Assembly: GCA_905197905.1 (NCBI GenBank)
Contig: CAJKAP010000012.1
Coordinates: 6,563-70,562 of the forward strand
Direction of reading: 5' to 3'
DNA length: 64,000 nt
Origin: an uncultured Sutterella sp.
GTDB lineage: Bacteria; Pseudomonadota; Gammaproteobacteria; Burkholderiales; Burkholderiaceae_F
Numbering within the stretch: position 1 is the stretch's first letter; the number at the start of each line of letters is the position of its first letter. Position numbers and translations under genes: made by a program. The notes beneath the pieces are model-generated. The model did not search any database, was not told the origin of the DNA, and was given only the letters and a program-made list of their open reading frames with translations. This document shows, one piece after another, positions 62,304 through 64,000 of the stretch.

Positions 62304-63140
62304 ATGGATTCCGAGCCTAAATCGAAAAAATACCGCATTGGTGACTTTGCGAAATACGTTGGTGTTTCGCCAACCTACCTCAAGCACTATGAGAACAATG
62401 ATTTGTTAGAAGTGCATACTGCAGAGAGTGGCTATCGCTACTACGACTTCGCACAGTCTGCGCGCGTAATTGAATACCTGCGTCTGCGCAACTATGGATT
62501 GAGCATCAAAGAGATGCAGTCGCAATTCAACATCAGCGCCAAAGAGGCAATGGCGAACCTTAGCGCTAAAAAGGCAGAACTCGCTCGTGAACTCGTGCGA
62601 ATTCAAAGCGTGATTGAAGAGCATGAACGCATTGAAGAGTGGTTTAAAAAGCGTGAAGTGAAACCCATCGATTGGGAAATTACAGAGGTCGAGCCCTACT
62701 ATTTTCTGCACCACTCCCATATGACGGACTTCTTGAAAGAAGAGGCAATCTACGAGATTCTGAATGAATGGCTCAACTGGCTTCCTATCACAAAGTCGGC
62801 GCTCTATGTGCATCAAGAAGCCAATCAGCAGCCTGGTCTCACCTCTTGGGGCTTAGCGGTACCAGAGAGCCTTCTCAAGCGCTACAGCATCCCCGTGAAT
62901 GAAGCCGTCATTAAGGTCGACTTTGGCAAAACTTTTGTCTTTCACTTCTGCGGCGTCCCAGAAGCCTTTGGCTCACATTCCATCATCACGGGCGAGCACC
63001 CTGCTCTGCAGCAGCTCGCCGAACTAGGGCTTCGCCCAGCTGGGGACTTTCTCCTATTGAGTGAAATGCGCCTTTCTTCCCCTAGCGGAAAAGCCCGTGA
63101 GCGTATTGGTCGCTGCCTTATTCCAATTACCAAGAAATAG
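62304..63140 (+). CDS. MerR family regulator
   Basis: A 278-residue regulator: winged helix at the N terminus (YRIGDFAKYVGVSPTYLKHYENNDLLEV ... GYRYYDFAQSARVIEYLRLRNYGLSIKEM), a coiled linker (~85-115), and a C-terminal effector-binding domain of GyrI-like size. The effector is unknown. The start lacks a clear ribosome site. Upstream 61999-62303 is intergenic, with no recognisable MerR dyad. Confidence 0.8.
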   Translation: MDSEPKSKKYRIGDFAKYVGVSPTYLKHYENNDLLEVHTAESGYRYYDFAQSARVIEYLRLRNYGLSIKEMQSQFNISAKEAMANLSAKKAELARELVRIQSVIEEHERIEEWFKKREVKPIDWEITEVEPYYFLHHSHMTDFLKEEAIYEILNEWLNWLPITKSALYVHQEANQQPGLTSWGLAVPESLLKRYSIPVNEAVIKVDFGKTFVFHFCGVPEAFGSHSIITGEHPALQQLAELGLRPAGDFLLLSEMRLSSPSGKARERIGRCLIPITKK

Positions 63141-63149
63141 TGCCCAGAC

Positions 63150-63193
63150 AAAGAAAAAGCTCTCACTTCCGAGGAGACGCGAGAAGTGAGAGC
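63150..63193 (-). terminator. Intrinsic terminator for the porin
   Basis: GCTCTCACTTC (63159-63169) pairs with GAAGTGAGAGC (63183-63193). On the minus strand TTTTTC follows. Confidence 0.85.
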
Positions 63194-63229
63194 AGGAGAA
63201 ATCGTCAGTATGACGAAATGAGAAACGAA

Positions 63230-64000
63230 TTAGAACTTGTGCACAATACCGAAGATCAATTCATTCACGCCTTCAGTAGCCTTCGGGTGGCCTTTTTCGT
63301 AATCCTTAGAGTAGTCAGAGCGAATCCAACTCACAGCCCCATAAAGACGCGTACGCTTCGTGATGGGATACTGATAGCCTAAAGCGGCCTGATAGGTCTT
63401 CATCGTCAAGTTCGAGGCGTGGCTTCCTTCAAAGTCACCGTAACCCACCGTGCTTAAGAAGCTACCGCCCCAAGCGGGCACTTCCACACCGGCCATCACG
63501 CCGAAGCCATCGATACCAGAAGGAATCGTGAACATCGTGGTCTTAGAAGTAGCAGCATAGTTCTGGAAGTACTGACCATAAGCGTAGAACTTCGCCCAAC
63601 CTGCGTTAAAGTTACCGCCCAAGTTGTAGGAGAAGGAATCATCAAGATTGGCTTCACGTGCGGCAGGCTGTGCCTGGTTGATGCTTTCGATACCAGCAGC
63701 AATCATCATGCGGTCGTTCTGATAGCGAAGTGTGGCGGCATAAGTACGATTCACGCTCGACTTCCCTTCTGTACCTTCGCCAAACTTCGTAGAGTCCGTT
63801 CCAAAGGAATAAATCACCGTAGCGTCCACGCCAGCAAACTTCGGCGAAATATAGGCCACAGCATTATCCAAGTAATCATAGCCAAGGGAGATCACTTGCA
63901 AGGTGCCACCCACATCACCCCAACCGCAGGAGAATGGGTTGACCCCACGGCGAACGCAGCCTGTTTCAAAATGTAACAGCCCGGTAAATCCGGGCTGTTC
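63230..64000 (-). CDS. General porin, 5' part missing or rearranged
   Basis: The C-terminal ~240 residues of a Burkholderiales porin are intact: NPFSCGWGDVGGTLQVISLGYDYLDNAVAYISPKFAG, further strands, and the terminal FGIVHKF. Upstream of NPF the frame stays open to the window edge but reads GLLHFETGCVRRGV, much too short to hold the ~60 residues that lie between the ETG strand and NPF in other porins. A terminator-like hairpin sits in this stretch. The gene is therefore either internally deleted, a truncated pseudogene, or continues oddly beyond the window. Confidence 0.6.
   Translation of the reverse strand, partial: EQPGFTGLLHFETGCVRRGVNPFSCGWGDVGGTLQVISLGYDYLDNAVAYISPKFAGVDATVIYSFGTDSTKFGEGTEGKSSVNRTYAATLRYQNDRMMIAAGIESINQAQPAAREANLDDSFSYNLGGNFNAGWAKFYAYGQYFQNYAATSKTTMFTIPSGIDGFGVMAGVEVPAWGGSFLSTVGYGDFEGSHASNLTMKTYQAALGYQYPITKRTRLYGAVSWIRSDYSKDYEKGHPKATEGVNELIFGIVHKF
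63975..63999. terminator. Perfect inverted repeat at the window edge
   Basis: AACAGCCCGG (63975-63984) and CCGGGCTGTT (63990-63999) with loop TAAAT. The shape is a strong intrinsic terminator, probably of a gene beyond the window; the tail is only partly visible. Confidence 0.6.

Noticed and set aside
1..64000. CRISPR arrays, rRNA, tRNA, insertion sequences, prophage or origins.
   Set aside because: I looked for direct repeats, CCA-ended cloverleafs, transposase motifs and phage genes and saw none; a tool-based scan could still find a tRNA I missed.

Overview
The window reads as a chromosomal segment of a Gram-negative, anaerobically respiring member of the Burkholderiales, most like gut Sutterellaceae (Sutterella/Parasutterella type). 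This is inferred from the gene mix: Burkholderiales-type general porins, a large autotransporter, twin-arginine flavoproteins paired with small multihaem cytochromes c, two molybdopterin reductases, a quinol nitric oxide reductase and a DsbL/DsbI pair. No rRNA, tRNA, CRISPR array, phage or insertion sequence was recognised.

Layout. 1-10.4 kb is the distal part of an aryl polyene (APE) cluster, in the order apeH-I-J-K-L-M-N-O-P-Q-R, closed by a terminator. 10.5-12.7 kb is a quinol-type nitric oxide reductase with an NsrR-like palindrome upstream. 13.3-17.5 kb carries a polytopic permease plus an M20 amidohydrolase, an MdaB-like quinone reductase, and an S24/UmuD-like protein whose catalytic Ser and Lys both appear to be lost. 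17.6-31.7 kb is a respiratory island on the minus strand: a TorA/BisC-type reductase, a frameshifted AraC regulator, two tandemly duplicated flavoprotein-tetrahaem cytochrome pairs, an exported TIM-barrel protein with a third cytochrome-flavoprotein pair, and a fourth flavoprotein overlapping a FixJ/TtrR-type response regulator. A 1123-residue autotransporter (32.2-35.5 kb) separates that regulator from a TtrS-like sensor kinase, which lies directly behind thrC-thrB. dsbL-dsbI follow.

41.6-50.9 kb is a coherent catabolic locus: a divergent LysR regulator, then a DcuC-like carrier, a cyclic amidohydrolase, a porin, an argininosuccinate-lyase-family enzyme, an MFS carrier and an AbgA-like amidase. 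It looks built to import and dismantle one N-substituted, probably dicarboxylate-bearing compound. 51.4-54.4 kb is a DmsA-DmsB pair with no membrane anchor gene. 55.8-59.4 kb is hom-lysC-asd, which with thrC-thrB completes aspartate to threonine. 59.6-61.5 kb holds what I read as a lysine riboswitch, with an intrinsic terminator, in front of a YtcJ-type amidohydrolase. The window closes with a small His-rich exported protein, a MerR regulator and a 5'-incomplete porin.

How the parts fit. The organism appears to reduce several organic and N/S-oxide acceptors in the periplasm, with nitric oxide detoxification, disulfide formation for the exported proteins, and hydrolases that feed amino or dicarboxylic acids to the cell. 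The best candidates for undescribed biology are the lysine-riboswitch amidohydrolase, the 41.6-50.9 kb locus, the flavoproteins with non-canonical active sites, and the S24 pseudo-peptidase.
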